Origin: Staphylococcus epidermidis
GTDB taxonomy: Bacteria; Bacillota; Bacilli; Staphylococcales; Staphylococcaceae
DNA: 64,000 nt
Direction of reading: 5' to 3'
Assembly (NCBI RefSeq): GCF_006742205.1
Contig: NZ_AP019721.1
Coordinates: forward strand, 2,294,001-2,358,000
Below the pieces are notes generated by a model, which was not told the origin of the DNA, ran no database searches, and saw nothing but the letters and a program-made list of their open reading frames with translations. Positions 44,607 through 53,028 of the stretch are shown piece after piece. The number at the start of each line of letters is the position of its first letter. Positions within the stretch are counted from its first letter, which is position 1. The position numbers and the translations under genes were made by a program.

Positions 44607-46103
44607 CTAAAATCGTTTTAAATATGATGGATGACTTTCTATAGATTGGGTTTTAGCCTCTCCTACTTTAATAAGCCACAAGTATAACTTCGCAAATGCC
44701 TTTGATTCTCTTCGCCGTGATACCCATATGCTTAACATACTGCCGAAAACTATAATAGCAATCGATAGAATAATACTTATGAGTGGTGGTGAAACAATAT
44801 GAATATCAACGTTACTTAATGTCGTGAAGAAATAATGATGCGTAATAATATAAACAATTACTACAACAATAATCATACATACTCCGATGACTCTTCCGAT
44901 GAGTCCATGACTAAAAGCAACTAATTGATTCCATGACACCATTAACGACCAAGCTAATATAAGAGCGCTTAATACATCATATGCATGTCTATCACTATTC
45001 AACCAAAATATTATCGCTATAAGAATAGCTAGTAGACGACCAAATACAAGCCAGCCATATGATTTTTTAACAGATGGAGGCGTAGGAATGTTAAATCTTT
45101 TAACAACAGAACCCGATTGTAGAAATAATGTCGCTTTAAACACACCATGCAATATTAAATGTACTATCGCCGCAGAATATGCCCCAAGCGCACATTGTAC
45201 TAACATAAAACCCATTTGACTTATCGTAGAACCTACAAGTTGTCTCTTGTAATCAACATGCACAAGACTGATTCCAGAACCCAACAATACTGAAATACTT
45301 GCAATAATTAATAACAGTGAAATGGCTATTTCGTCATTAAATACCGGAGAAAAGCGTGTAAGAATAACGCCACCAGCATTAACAATACCAGCGTGCATAA
45401 TAGCTGAAACTGGCGTAGGCGCAGCTACAGATTCAATAAGCCAGCCTTGAAATGGAAATTGTGCCGCCGGAATAATCACAGCTAAAACAATAAGTAAATT
45501 GATACAGAGACGCATTCCATAATTGATTGCATTATCATCTGACATATTCGAATAAATATACCAATCTCCTGTAGCGATATACAATAAAATGACAGCAATC
45601 AATAACGACAACCATGCCAATATAAATGACCAAGCTGAAATTCTTGCTGCTTCCCTAGGCACCTTCCATAATTTGTTAACTTTAATGAGCCGTGTTAACA
45701 CAAATAATGTTGCACCCCAAAACATGGTCATTAACCTTAAGTCTCCACTTAACCATGCCAATGAAGCAAATGCAGTAATTAATGTAAAAAACGGAAAATA
45801 TTTACGGTAATGCATGTCGCCAATTAAATAACGCATAGAAAACTTTTGAATGATAAAGCCTAAAGTCAAAATAAATGTCATCATTAACCAAGTAAGATGA
45901 TCAACTACAAAAGGTCCAACATTCGCCCTTTCACCGAAAAATATTAATCCACTTAATCCCGTAATGATAGGTAAAACAAGTAAATATATATGAAATTTAA
46001 TATATTGAATGGGAACTCGATGATTCAAAAATATTAATCCACTCAGTATAGCAATGACAAGTGTAATAAAAAACATAAACAAAATTAACTCTGAACTTAA
46101 CAT
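44607..46103 (-). CDS. mpsA: NuoL/MrpA-like membrane subunit MpsA/DabB
   Basis: 498 residues with about 14 membrane helices and the proton-antiporter (Proton_antipo_M) core. The segment [33 protein letters not shown] (about 220-250) carries the conserved lysine/glutamate/histidine channel features of complex I antiporter-like subunits. It is often annotated NADH dehydrogenase subunit 5 or NdhF, but the linkage to MpsB makes it the carbon-uptake partner. The leader contains a terminator-like hairpin (46146-46208). Confidence 0.92.
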
Positions 46104-46698
46104 TGCGTATCCTCCATCTCAAAAAATATCTAAAACAATAATAAAAAGCCTACAATAGCTAACCTTTCATATATGTCATAATGAAAGAATTTAAACTATT
46201 GTAGGCTTCAATTTAACTCAAGTGTTTCGCACTTTTATCCTCAATATGTATATAAATCTTACGGAGTATAAATAAATCGTACACTTTATTTAAATAAGCT
46301 GCCTATATCATTTTGTAGTAAAGTAAGAACTCTTTCCCCTTTATCAATCAAGGTTATTCAACCTAAAATTGCTAAAGCAAGACTTAGTTATTACCTTTTC
46401 GAATAATACTATTAATATATTTTAAATGAGCAAGAGTGTCAATGGTTACGCTTCTCAAAATAAGACTCAATTAATCATATAATAATGATTATTGAAAGCT
46501 TAATTACTCAAAGATCCTTTTGTAAAGCTTATGTAAACAGTATAAAGACAAAATAACACTTAGGAATAACTCACTGTTGAGTGAAAAACATGAATCATTC
46601 ACTTAAGACATTGATATTTTAATTTAGGGACTATGCACATATTTAATTCAAATTCCAGTTACACTATAGATAACAAATTAGTAAGGGAGGTCATTTAA
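46104..46698. promoter_or_regulatory. Divergent intergenic region between mpsA and psm genes
   Basis: 595 bases. On the mpsA side are a strong hairpin (46146-46208) and a small one, AAGTG-cgaaa-CACTT, at about 46214-46231. On the psm side an inverted/direct-repeat-rich stretch near 46570-46608 (ACTGTTGAG and TCACTTAAG) resembles half-sites of AgrA with one mismatch each. The spacing is not the standard one, so I do not call an AgrA site. No protein-coding gene is seen. Confidence 0.5.
46146..46208 (-). terminator. Terminator-like hairpin in the mpsA leader (possible attenuator)
   Basis: Perfect outer arms AAGCCTACAATAG and CTATTGTAGGCTT (13 bases) enclose a second stem CTTTCAT / ATGAAAG. On the minus strand it is followed by TTTTTATTATTGTTTT and then the mpsA start 43 bases later. 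No gene lies upstream on that strand that it could terminate. Confidence 0.7.
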
Positions 46699-46767
46699 AT
46701 GGCAGATGTAATCGCTAAAATTGTTGAAATTGTTAAAGGCTTAATTGATCAATTTACTCAAAAATAA
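46699..46767 (+). CDS. Phenol-soluble modulin alpha
   Basis: 22-residue peptide beginning MADVIAKIVEIVK and ending DQFTQK, matching S. epidermidis PSM-alpha as I remember it. It is an amphipathic alpha-helix with no signal peptide; PSMs are exported by the Pmt ABC system. A strong GGGAGG lies 8 bases before the ATG. In staphylococci these peptides are surfactants that act in biofilm structuring and cell lysis and are directly AgrA-controlled. Confidence 0.92.
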   Translation: MADVIAKIVEIVKGLIDQFTQK

Positions 46768-46857
46768 TATTTAAAAGTTACGTATTTTATAAGTTAGCTT
46801 TTGAATATTCAACAACCATCTCTAAATACATTTCCCTTTTGAAAGGAGGTCATGAAC

Positions 46858-46929
46858 ATGAGCATCGTATCAACTATCATCGAAGTCGTTAAAACTATCG
46901 TAGACATCGTTAAAAAATTCAAAAAATAG
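46858..46929 (+). CDS. Phenol-soluble modulin delta
   Basis: 23-residue peptide MSIVSTIIEVV...KKFKK, matching S. epidermidis PSM-delta, the cytolytic one of the set. The ATG at 46858 is 8 bases from AAAGGAGG. An in-frame ATG at 46852 sits too close to the ribosome binding site. It lies 90 bases downstream of PSM-alpha, with a terminator right behind, giving a two-peptide operon where S. aureus has four. Confidence 0.92.
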   Translation: MSIVSTIIEVVKTIVDIVKKFKK

Positions 46930-46945
46930 TCTACATTCTACATAA

Positions 46946-46974
46946 CCACCATCTTTTACGATGGTGGTTTTTTT
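46946..46974 (+). terminator. Terminator of the psm operon
   Basis: CCACCATC-ttttac-GATGGTGG followed by seven T. Confidence 0.93.
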
Positions 46975-47173
46975 ATGTCTATTTATTTTCAGCTCGTTTA
47001 AACTCCTTTAAACATCCAACATTTACTTCTCTTCATTATTGGATAACTTTTCAAAATAAACTATTGTAATGAATATATTTTTACTTATAATGGTATACAC
47101 AGTATCACGTTTGTTGAAAAAACGATGACTATTGATTCATTTGATAAATAACGACATCGAAAGGAAGGACAAA

Positions 47174-47437
47174 ATGAAGAAGTGTTCAATTTCCAGTTTA
47201 TTATCAATTATTGTCACACTCATTAGCATTTTTATATGTTTTACAACCATGTTTACGAACATCTATAACAACACTGACTTTAACTTTTGGTATTTCCCAG
47301 GAGCAATTATCTTTGTTATCTCAATTATTATTAATATCATAGCAATGTTTAAAGGTAATAAGACGTTAAACATCATCCTATTTTTTATTAACTTTTTTGC
47401 CTTACTTATCTTTACCACACCATTTGCAATCGTTTAA
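47174..47437 (+). CDS. Small hydrophobic membrane protein of unknown function
   Basis: 87 residues starting at the ATG behind GGAAGGAC (an upstream in-frame start at 47132 has no ribosome binding site). Three membrane helices: about 6-28, 38-56 and 62-84. No family is recognised. A strong terminator follows at 47568-47609. Confidence 0.65.
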   Translation: MKKCSISSLLSIIVTLISIFICFTTMFTNIYNNTDFNFWYFPGAIIFVISIIINIIAMFKGNKTLNIILFFINFFALLIFTTPFAIV

Positions 47438-47567
47438 ATGTTATTTTCAACTGCAAAATAGTTAGGCACGACTCATATCACACCTTCGGCCATAGAAATT
47501 TTTTGCAACTAATAACTGATTTTGAAAATACGTCGATATTAATATTTTAGATTTCATTATTTAAGCG

Positions 47568-47609
47568 GGCAAGCGTCTCTGAATTCAGAGGCACTTGCCT
47601 ATTTTATTT
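47568..47609 (+). terminator. Terminator with EcoRI-type palindrome in the stem
   Basis: GGCAAG...CTCTGAATTCAGAG...CTTGCC, followed by TATTTTATTTTT. Confidence 0.88.
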
Positions 47610-47675
47610 TTCACGTGAAACAGCACAGTATATTCATTCATATTACATTTTCATTTAAAGTACAGAATCAAACAA

Positions 47676-48878
47676 TTACATTCGTCGATCATAAGTCCAT
47701 TGATACGGACTATCTAGTAATCGCCAATCTTCATCAATCTCACTACTATGAATTAAGCATGCATCTAATTCCCGGGAAATTTTTTCTTGATCTAAATCCG
47801 TACCAATAATTACAAATTGCGTTTGACGATCTCCATATTCGATATCCCAATCTTCTACTACATCTTGACGCGCCTCCAAAATAGCTTGCTGTTGACTTTC
47901 ACTCATTGTTGCCACCCAGTATGTAACGGGGTGAATATTACAAGATGAACCAGCCTGTGATAACAAACACGCTACATCATTATACTGCGCTAACCATACA
48001 ATCCCTTTTGTTCTTACAATATTTTCTGGCATTTGTTCTAGCCATTGATGAAATCTTTTTGCATGAAATGGTAATCGTCTAGTATAAGCAAATGATGTAA
48101 TCCCATACTCTTCTGTTTCCGGCGTATGTGTCGCATGTCCTCCAGCTGTTAATTCTTTGATCCATCCAGCTGATTCACTTGCCTTCTCAAAATCAAATAA
48201 TTGCGTATTAAGTACATCTGATAATTCCACTTTAGCATTTACTGTTTTAATAATTTTAGCTTCGGGTTGCAATGCACGTAATACATTTTCTAATTTTTCT
48301 AAAGCTTCGTCGCTAATCAAATCGATTTTATTGATAATCATCACATCACAAAATTCTACTTGATCAATGAGTAAGTCAGCAATAGTACGCTCATCTTCAT
48401 CATCAACACTTTCATCACGGTCTGCCAATAAATCTTCACTACGAATATCATTAACAAAGCGATTCGCATCTACAACCGTCACCATTGTATCTAATCGACA
48501 TATAGAGGTTAAATCAATACCTAATTCTTCATCTATGTATGAGAACGTTTGAGCTACTGGTACAGGCTCAGATATCCCAGTTGATTCAATTACAATTTGA
48601 TCGATACCCCCTTTGTGAACTAAGCGCTCGACTTCTCGTAACAAATCGTCTCTTAAAGTACAACATATGCATCCATTAGAAAGTTCTACTAATTTCTCAT
48701 CTGTTCTAGATAAGCCGCCACCTTGTGCTACTAAATCCTTATCAATATTAACTTCACTCATATCATTGACTATGACAGCAATGCGTCGCCCTTCTCTATT
48801 TTTTAATATATGATTAAGCAATGTCGTTTTGCCCGACCCTAAATATCCACTTAATACAGTTACAGGTATTTTCGCCAT
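47676..48878 (-). CDS. COG0523 GTPase, zinc metallochaperone type (ZagA/YciC-like)
   Basis: 400 residues. The G1 loop is [12 protein letters not shown] (residues 9-20), the metal motif CICCTLR (CxCC, about 71-77), then ESTGISEP and the GTP-specificity motif NKIDL (about 183). The CobW C-terminal domain is at about 275-390. Proteins of this class hand zinc to client enzymes during zinc starvation. A near-consensus Zur box 21 bases upstream of the ATG supports zinc control. It is monocistronic. Confidence 0.9.
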   Translation of the reverse strand: MAKIPVTVLSGYLGSGKTTLLNHILKNREGRRIAVIVNDMSEVNIDKDLVAQGGGLSRTDEKLVELSNGCICCTLRDDLLREVERLVHKGGIDQIVIESTGISEPVPVAQTFSYIDEELGIDLTSICRLDTMVTVVDANRFVNDIRSEDLLADRDESVDDEDERTIADLLIDQVEFCDVMIINKIDLISDEALEKLENVLRALQPEAKIIKTVNAKVELSDVLNTQLFDFEKASESAGWIKELTAGGHATHTPETEEYGITSFAYTRRLPFHAKRFHQWLEQMPENIVRTKGIVWLAQYNDVACLLSQAGSSCNIHPVTYWVATMSESQQQAILEARQDVVEDWDIEYGDRQTQFVIIGTDLDQEKISRELDACLIHSSEIDEDWRLLDSPYQWTYDRRM

Positions 48879-48898
48879 TTCAAGAACCCTCTCTTTTG

Positions 48899-48921
48899 TA
48901 AATAGTAATTATTACGTTTTA
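48899..48921 (-). promoter_or_regulatory. Zur box upstream of the COG0523 gene
   Basis: A 23-base palindrome with halves TAAATAGTAAT and ATTACGTTTTA around one T. It differs from the Gram-positive Zur consensus TAAATCGTAAT-N-ATTACGATTTA at two positions and ends 21 bases before the start codon. Confidence 0.82.
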
Positions 48922-48991
48922 CATTCTATAGAAAGTTCCTTCTTTTATCAATACTCAATTTTTTAAAAATTGAATAAACGTGATTAAATAA

Positions 48992-49029
48992 AAAAAGCTA
49001 GTTGGAATCATTATAAATTTCCAACTAAC
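48992..49029 (-). terminator. Terminator of the VOC-family gene
   Basis: AGTTGGAA ... TTCCAACT arms, with TTTTTTTATTT following on the minus strand. Confidence 0.88.
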
Positions 49030-49048
49030 TAAGATTAAACTATTACAA

Positions 49049-49432
49049 TTATATATGTTCATCTAAAAAGTAATTAAATACCCAAATGATACCATTGAGA
49101 CGGTCTTTTACCTCTGCATGATAGGCATTAAAAAAAGTTTTATTGAGTTTCACTTTAGCATGACCACCATCATCAATTAACCTTTTATAGACACGCTCCA
49201 ACTCTTCTAATGAATCACATTCAATAATAAGATGAGGATTTTTAGAAACGGGATGCTTATGAAACGTATCGGAGAAATGTACGAACGTTTCATCACCAAT
49301 AATAAGTTGGGCATGATAAGTTCGACCATCTTTACCCATAAGTATTTCTGTTTGAGCATTAAATACATCTTTGTAATAACATAAAGATTTATCTACGTCC
49401 TTAACGTAAATAAATGGGCTTACATTTTTCAT
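49049..49432 (-). CDS. VOC-family (glyoxalase/bleomycin-resistance fold) protein
   Basis: 127 residues. Starts with SPFIYVKDVDKSLCYYKDVF (first beta-alpha-beta unit), has HAQLIIGDETFVHFSD in the middle and HLIIECDSLEELERVYKRLIDDGG as the second unit, then the C-terminal VKDRLNGIIWVF. This is the DUF/PhnB-like group with no firm metal ligand set visible. Function unknown. It has its own terminator. Confidence 0.82.
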   Translation of the reverse strand: MKNVSPFIYVKDVDKSLCYYKDVFNAQTEILMGKDGRTYHAQLIIGDETFVHFSDTFHKHPVSKNPHLIIECDSLEELERVYKRLIDDGGHAKVKLNKTFFNAYHAEVKDRLNGIIWVFNYFLDEHI

Positions 49433-49528
49433 AATTTCCTCCTTTTTTTATTTATTAACACATTTAGACACACTTTCATCAATTTAAACTAATCATTTTC
49501 GGGATTATTGCAAATTAATACAATAAAA

Positions 49529-49547
49529 CCACTCCTCAATGGAGTGG
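49529..49547 (-). terminator. Terminator behind a very small ORF
   Basis: CCACTCC-tcaat-GGAGTGG; on the minus strand it is followed by TTTTATTG. It ends the transcript that would carry the 26-codon ORF at 49556-49636. Confidence 0.75.
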
Positions 49548-49555
49548 CTACTTTT

Positions 49556-49636
49556 CTATATTTTAGGTTCACCGTTGACTAGCACACTATTTAAAAAGTT
49601 GAGAAATTGTATTACGAATTGAATTGAATCGTTCAT
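49556..49636 (-). CDS. Candidate 26-residue hydrophobic peptide
   Basis: The minus-strand ORF reads MNDSIQFVIQFLNFLNSVLV then NGEPKI. It is hydrophobic with Phe/Leu/Ile/Val on most positions of a helix and a charged tail. A TATAAT element (in GTTTTATAATAAAAG) lies about 45 bases upstream, GAGAGG precedes the ATG, and a terminator follows 9 bases after the stop codon. The unit is thus a compact promoter-peptide-terminator cassette, the size of a modulin or type I toxin. I do not recognise it. The ribosome binding site spacing (11) is long. Confidence 0.5.
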   Translation of the reverse strand: MNDSIQFVIQFLNFLNSVLVNGEPKI

Positions 49637-49946
49637 AATCTACATATCCTCTCAATACTTTTTTAACACTTTTATTATAAAACGTTTATGCTCCAACATA
49701 CTAAATTTGCCTAACTGTATATTTTTCATACTCAAGTGTCAAATAAATGGTGTGATATTATTTTGTTCAACCACATTTCTCCTAATATTTAAGAGTTGCA
49801 CGCATACATATTAACAAAAATATTTTCTCCAACTTTGAATAGAAAATATTCTGTTCATTTTATGTATTCACATAATCGTGAAATCATTTATGACTTTGAT
49901 CAATTTTCAAATCGCCTAGTCCTAGCGCTCATCATTGTATACTCAG
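49637..49946. other. Non-coding region upstream of the small peptide
   Basis: About 310 bases. It contains the -10-like TATAAT of the small-peptide unit near 49676-49681. A plus-strand reading frame across 49796-49984 overlaps the 3' end of the PTS-like gene and lacks a ribosome binding site; I do not accept it. Confidence 0.4.
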
Positions 49947-50975
49947 TTATGTCGTTGTGTCCCGTTCTAACATTTGCTTTTTAGTAATAATGGGGTACTT
50001 TTTGAAAACAATAGACCCTACAATACCAGCAATAGTTCCTATAATCGCCATAACCACACCATAGATAATCACTTTCGTTAAACTATTAAAACCAAACATC
50101 ACTAAAAAACCTGCAATAGGTGTAGCAGTGCCAGTTGCATTATTAATCATACCTGACCAAGCAATTATAATACCGGCAATTGCCCCACCAAAGAAATTAG
50201 TGACATAAATAGGAATAGGATTAGCGGAAACAATATCAGCTTGAGAAAGCGGTTCGATTCCGACTGAAATGGTTGATTTACGGTCTCCCAATTTCAAACG
50301 ATGGAACAATGCACTATTCATAAACGCGGAACTAAATGCGGCCATGGCACCTATAGCCATAGGCGCACCCGTTAAACCAAGCAATGCAGTGAGAGCCATT
50401 GAACTTAATGGAGCAGTACCTACTACTGTAATAATACCTCCCAATACAATTCCCATAATCAACGGGTTAGCATCTGTACTACTTTGTATAATATCCCCAA
50501 TTTTAATTAACGTGTTATTAACCACTGGCGTCAATCCAGTAGCAATTAACCTAGCTATAGGTGCGAGAAGAATGATTGAACCAATTAAATCAATACCGTC
50601 TGGCACATATTTCTCGGTATACTTCATCATGTAGCCTACAATATACCCAGCGAAAAATCCTGGTAACAAGTCCATACCTCCACAAGCTGCCCCAATAACT
50701 AGTGCATAAACTGGAGATACCCCAATCGCTAATGCAGTTAATCCAGCCGCAGCCACACCACCTAAACCTCCAGCAGCATCTCCCAGTTCTTCTAAGAATT
50801 TAATCCCAAATACTTGACCACCCACATATTTATTGAAAGCTTCAACTAAAAACGATGCAATCGCCGCATTCGCTAAAGCTCCCATCGCCCTCATCCCACT
50901 AGGTGCTTTGTATGTAAATAGAGTAAAAATAACTAAAACTAAAATTAAAAATAAAGTACCTATAAGCAAATCCAT
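49947..50975 (-). CDS. PTS_EIIC_2-type integral membrane protein (putative sugar permease)
   Basis: About 342 residues with ten or so membrane helices. Glycine-rich segments RAMGALANAAIASFLVEAFN, GAACGGMDLLPGFFAGYIVGY and PLSSMALTALLGLTGAPMAIG are typical of the PF13303 family. Such proteins resemble the PTS EIIC domain but lack EIIA and EIIB parts, and no PTS partner genes are nearby, so the substrate is unknown. The ATG at 50975 follows GGGGAG; the upstream in-frame start does not. Confidence 0.78.
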   Translation of the reverse strand: MDLLIGTLFLILVLVIFTLFTYKAPSGMRAMGALANAAIASFLVEAFNKYVGGQVFGIKFLEELGDAAGGLGGVAAAGLTALAIGVSPVYALVIGAACGGMDLLPGFFAGYIVGYMMKYTEKYVPDGIDLIGSIILLAPIARLIATGLTPVVNNTLIKIGDIIQSSTDANPLIMGIVLGGIITVVGTAPLSSMALTALLGLTGAPMAIGAMAAFSSAFMNSALFHRLKLGDRKSTISVGIEPLSQADIVSANPIPIYVTNFFGGAIAGIIIAWSGMINNATGTATPIAGFLVMFGFNSLTKVIIYGVVMAIIGTIAGIVGSIVFKKYPIITKKQMLERDTTT

Positions 50976-51102
50976 ATCAAACACTCCCCATAACACTTAT
51001 AATTTTCTGATTTTTTAGAAAACAACTATAAAATACATAGTACCAAAAAAATATACCTTTGAGGAGAATTTTTTAAAAAATAGAAAATATTTATTAAATT
51101 AA

Positions 51103-51267
51103 ATAAAGTTAAATAGTAAAAATTGTGACAAGCTTCAACTTACTCTACCAATGGAGACATTTATTAGAATTCCTCAAATTAATCCTCCACGACATATTAA
51201 TGAAATGATTGAAACGATACACAATCGTGATTTTGATGAATTCAGTTCTCTAAAAAGAACAATTTAA
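51103..51267 (+). mobile_element. IS1182-family transposase N-terminal stub
   Basis: In one plus-strand frame, KLQLTLPMETFIRIPQ then NPPRHINEMIETI and DFDEF strongly resemble the N-terminus of IS1272/IS1182-type transposases (QLTLPMETSVRIPQND...RYVNEIVETI). The frame ends at 51267 after about 45 residues. The rest of the transposase and the terminal inverted repeats are not present. The usual initiator segment (MYKNYNMT) is degraded to KNCDK with a stop upstream. Confidence 0.75.
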
Positions 51268-51279
51268 ATTTTTAATAAA

Positions 51280-51765
51280 TCAATCATAAATATCACCTTT
51301 TTTCAAAGCAAGATTTGTATTTGCGAGTTCTTCCATAAATTGTGAGTCATTTAAAACATCGAATGGTTTATTACCTTCGCCTATTAAAAATCTAAAATGA
51401 GTAATATTCATAAATTCAAATATTAATTTAAATTGGTGGACTAAAGGTTGTGCTTTGATACGTGGACTGTCACCGCCTATGATTAAAATTAAGTTTTTTT
51501 TGTGACATAATTTCTTTGAAGTTATCTATTTGCGTATCTCGCAATGATTCAGTCCATCTATCAATAAAGAGTTTTAAAGACGCACTCATGGAATACCAAT
51601 AGAGAGGCGTTGAGAAAATTATAATATCTGATTTTAAAACTTTATTTAAAATTTTTTTATAATCATCATTATGAATGCTAGTTTCATTGCTATGACGATT
51701 ATCATTAACCTTTTCAATGTTACTTTGGTATAAATTTATAAACTTTCCATCAATTAGTACATTTT
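51280..51765 (-). pseudogene. Frameshifted NADPH-dependent FMN reductase / flavodoxin-fold oxidoreductase
   Basis: The minus-strand frame contains VLIDGKFINLYQSN, then DDYKKILNKVLKSDIIIFSTP and LYWYSMSASLKLFIDRWTES, the FMN-binding P-x-Y/W-x-S region of flavodoxin-like quinone reductases. After KEIMSQKK near 51500 an A-run (TTTTTTT on the plus strand) shifts the frame. The protein continues LILIIGGDSPRIKAQP and ends GEGNKPFDVLNDSQF...GDIYD. The N-terminal beta strand and start codon are missing. It is clearly inactive unless the frame slips. Confidence 0.78.
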
Positions 51766-51986
51766 ATTATTATCAATAGGTTTTAAAAATCCAAAGTTAA
51801 GTAGTTGAACTAGACCTAAAAAGACATAAATAAAAAATCAAGATCATGCTAAGTGAGTTTATATCTGTTGAAGATAGTAAAATCTATATTAAAAAATTAA
51901 AAAATATATAATTATTCAATACTAGTTATGACTATTTAAACAAAAAAATTTTAAATGGTGTATTATTATAAGGGTAAGTTAAAATT

Positions 51987-52103
51987 ATGATAACAGAAAT
52001 TATCACTTCAATTTTCAATAGTATATTAAAGCAAGAAGAAATTTATTTAAATAATAATATTGAACAATTAAGTGAGTTCAGAAAAGACATTATCCTAAAA
52101 TGA
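51987..52103 (+). CDS. Very small hypothetical ORF (38 codons)
   Basis: MITEIITSIFNSILKQEEIY, then an acidic and basic tail ending DIILK. The start ATG follows AAGGGTAAG at moderate distance. It has no recognised family and sits in a decayed region with no terminator, so it may be a fragment of a lost gene. Confidence 0.25.
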   Translation: MITEIITSIFNSILKQEEIYLNNNIEQLSEFRKDIILK

Positions 52104-52301
52104 AAACCAATTAAAATTATTTGCCAATCATAACAGTATCCAATCTCTTAAAGATATAAGATAAATAAAAGAGATTTACACATGATAACTATTCATTAAT
52201 GAAAGTTAATTCATCAATTAAGGTGGTGGTTCTATCGAACAATATCTAATACACCATAGAAAAATGAATATAAAAGGTAATATATATTAAGGAGAAAGCT
52301 A

Positions 52302-52919
52302 ATGGAAGAAAAATTTAATAATAGCCAAGAAGAAAGACAGTTTCAACAATTTCAAGAATACCAAAAACGTCAAGAAGAAGAGAAAAAGAAAAAACGCAAA
52401 AAGGGTTGGCTTTTCGGTTGTGGTGGTTGTTTAGTTTTATTAATATTAATTATTGTTGGTGTAACTGCGTGTACTGGAACTTTTGTGAATGAAGTTGATA
52501 AAGAAATAAATGAAGAAGGTAAACTTGACAAAGACAAAGATACAAAAATCAAATCTATAGGTGAGACTACTGAAATAGATGGAGTGTCATTCACATTAGA
52601 TAATGCTTCTTATACTGAAGAAAGAAACGAATTTGCAGATGTTCAAGCCGATAAAGTCATAAAGGTAGATATGACTGTTAAAAACAATTCTAAAGAAGAA
52701 ATTCCAGTAGGTGGAGATATAAAAGTATACGTAGATGGAAAACAAGCTAAATCTTATCCTATTGATAATCAATTAATAGATTCATTATCACCAAACAGAG
52801 AAATTAGTGGATCTGAAGGTTTTGCAATAAATGGTAATCCAAAAAAAATCGAATTAGAATTTCAACCTTTAACATCATTCTCTAACAAACGTTATATTTA
52901 TAATATTAAACCAGAATAA
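52302..52919 (+). CDS. Membrane-anchored DUF4352-type (telokin-like) protein
   Basis: 205 residues behind AAGGAG. A highly charged cytoplasmic head (FNNSQEERQFQQFQEYQKRQ, then KKKKRKK) precedes one membrane segment, WLFGCGGCLVLLILIIVGVTA, at about 37-57. The extracytoplasmic beta-sandwich region (about 85-205) has VDGVSFTLDN-like and VKVDMTVKNNSKEEIPVGG elements typical of DUF4352. The sequence VTACTG could also act as a lipobox. Such proteins are common on staphylococcal islands and phages; function unknown. Confidence 0.7.
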   Translation: MEEKFNNSQEERQFQQFQEYQKRQEEEKKKKRKKGWLFGCGGCLVLLILIIVGVTACTGTFVNEVDKEINEEGKLDKDKDTKIKSIGETTEIDGVSFTLDNASYTEERNEFADVQADKVIKVDMTVKNNSKEEIPVGGDIKVYVDGKQAKSYPIDNQLIDSLSPNREISGSEGFAINGNPKKIELEFQPLTSFSNKRYIYNIKPE

Positions 52920-52920
52920 T

Positions 52921-52946
52921 ATAGGTATTCACCTGCCCTATTTTTT
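52921..52946 (+). terminator. Terminator of the DUF4352 gene
   Basis: ATAGG ... CCTAT followed by TTTTTCC directly behind the stop codon. Confidence 0.6.
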
Positions 52947-53028
52947 CCTTTCTCTAGGTTGAGAGATTAAAAAGTTTGAAATATGAAATAATTTATTAGT
53001 TATACGATCTTTTATGAGGAGAATATAT

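Noticed and set aside
46570..46608. AgrA-type operator upstream of psm-alpha
   Set aside because: The two half-sites each have a mismatch and their spacing differs from the known pattern, so I mention them but do not annotate a site.
49796..49984. A 62-codon plus-strand ORF next to the PTS-like gene
   Set aside because: No ribosome binding site, overlaps the 3' end of the opposite-strand gene, no family resemblance.
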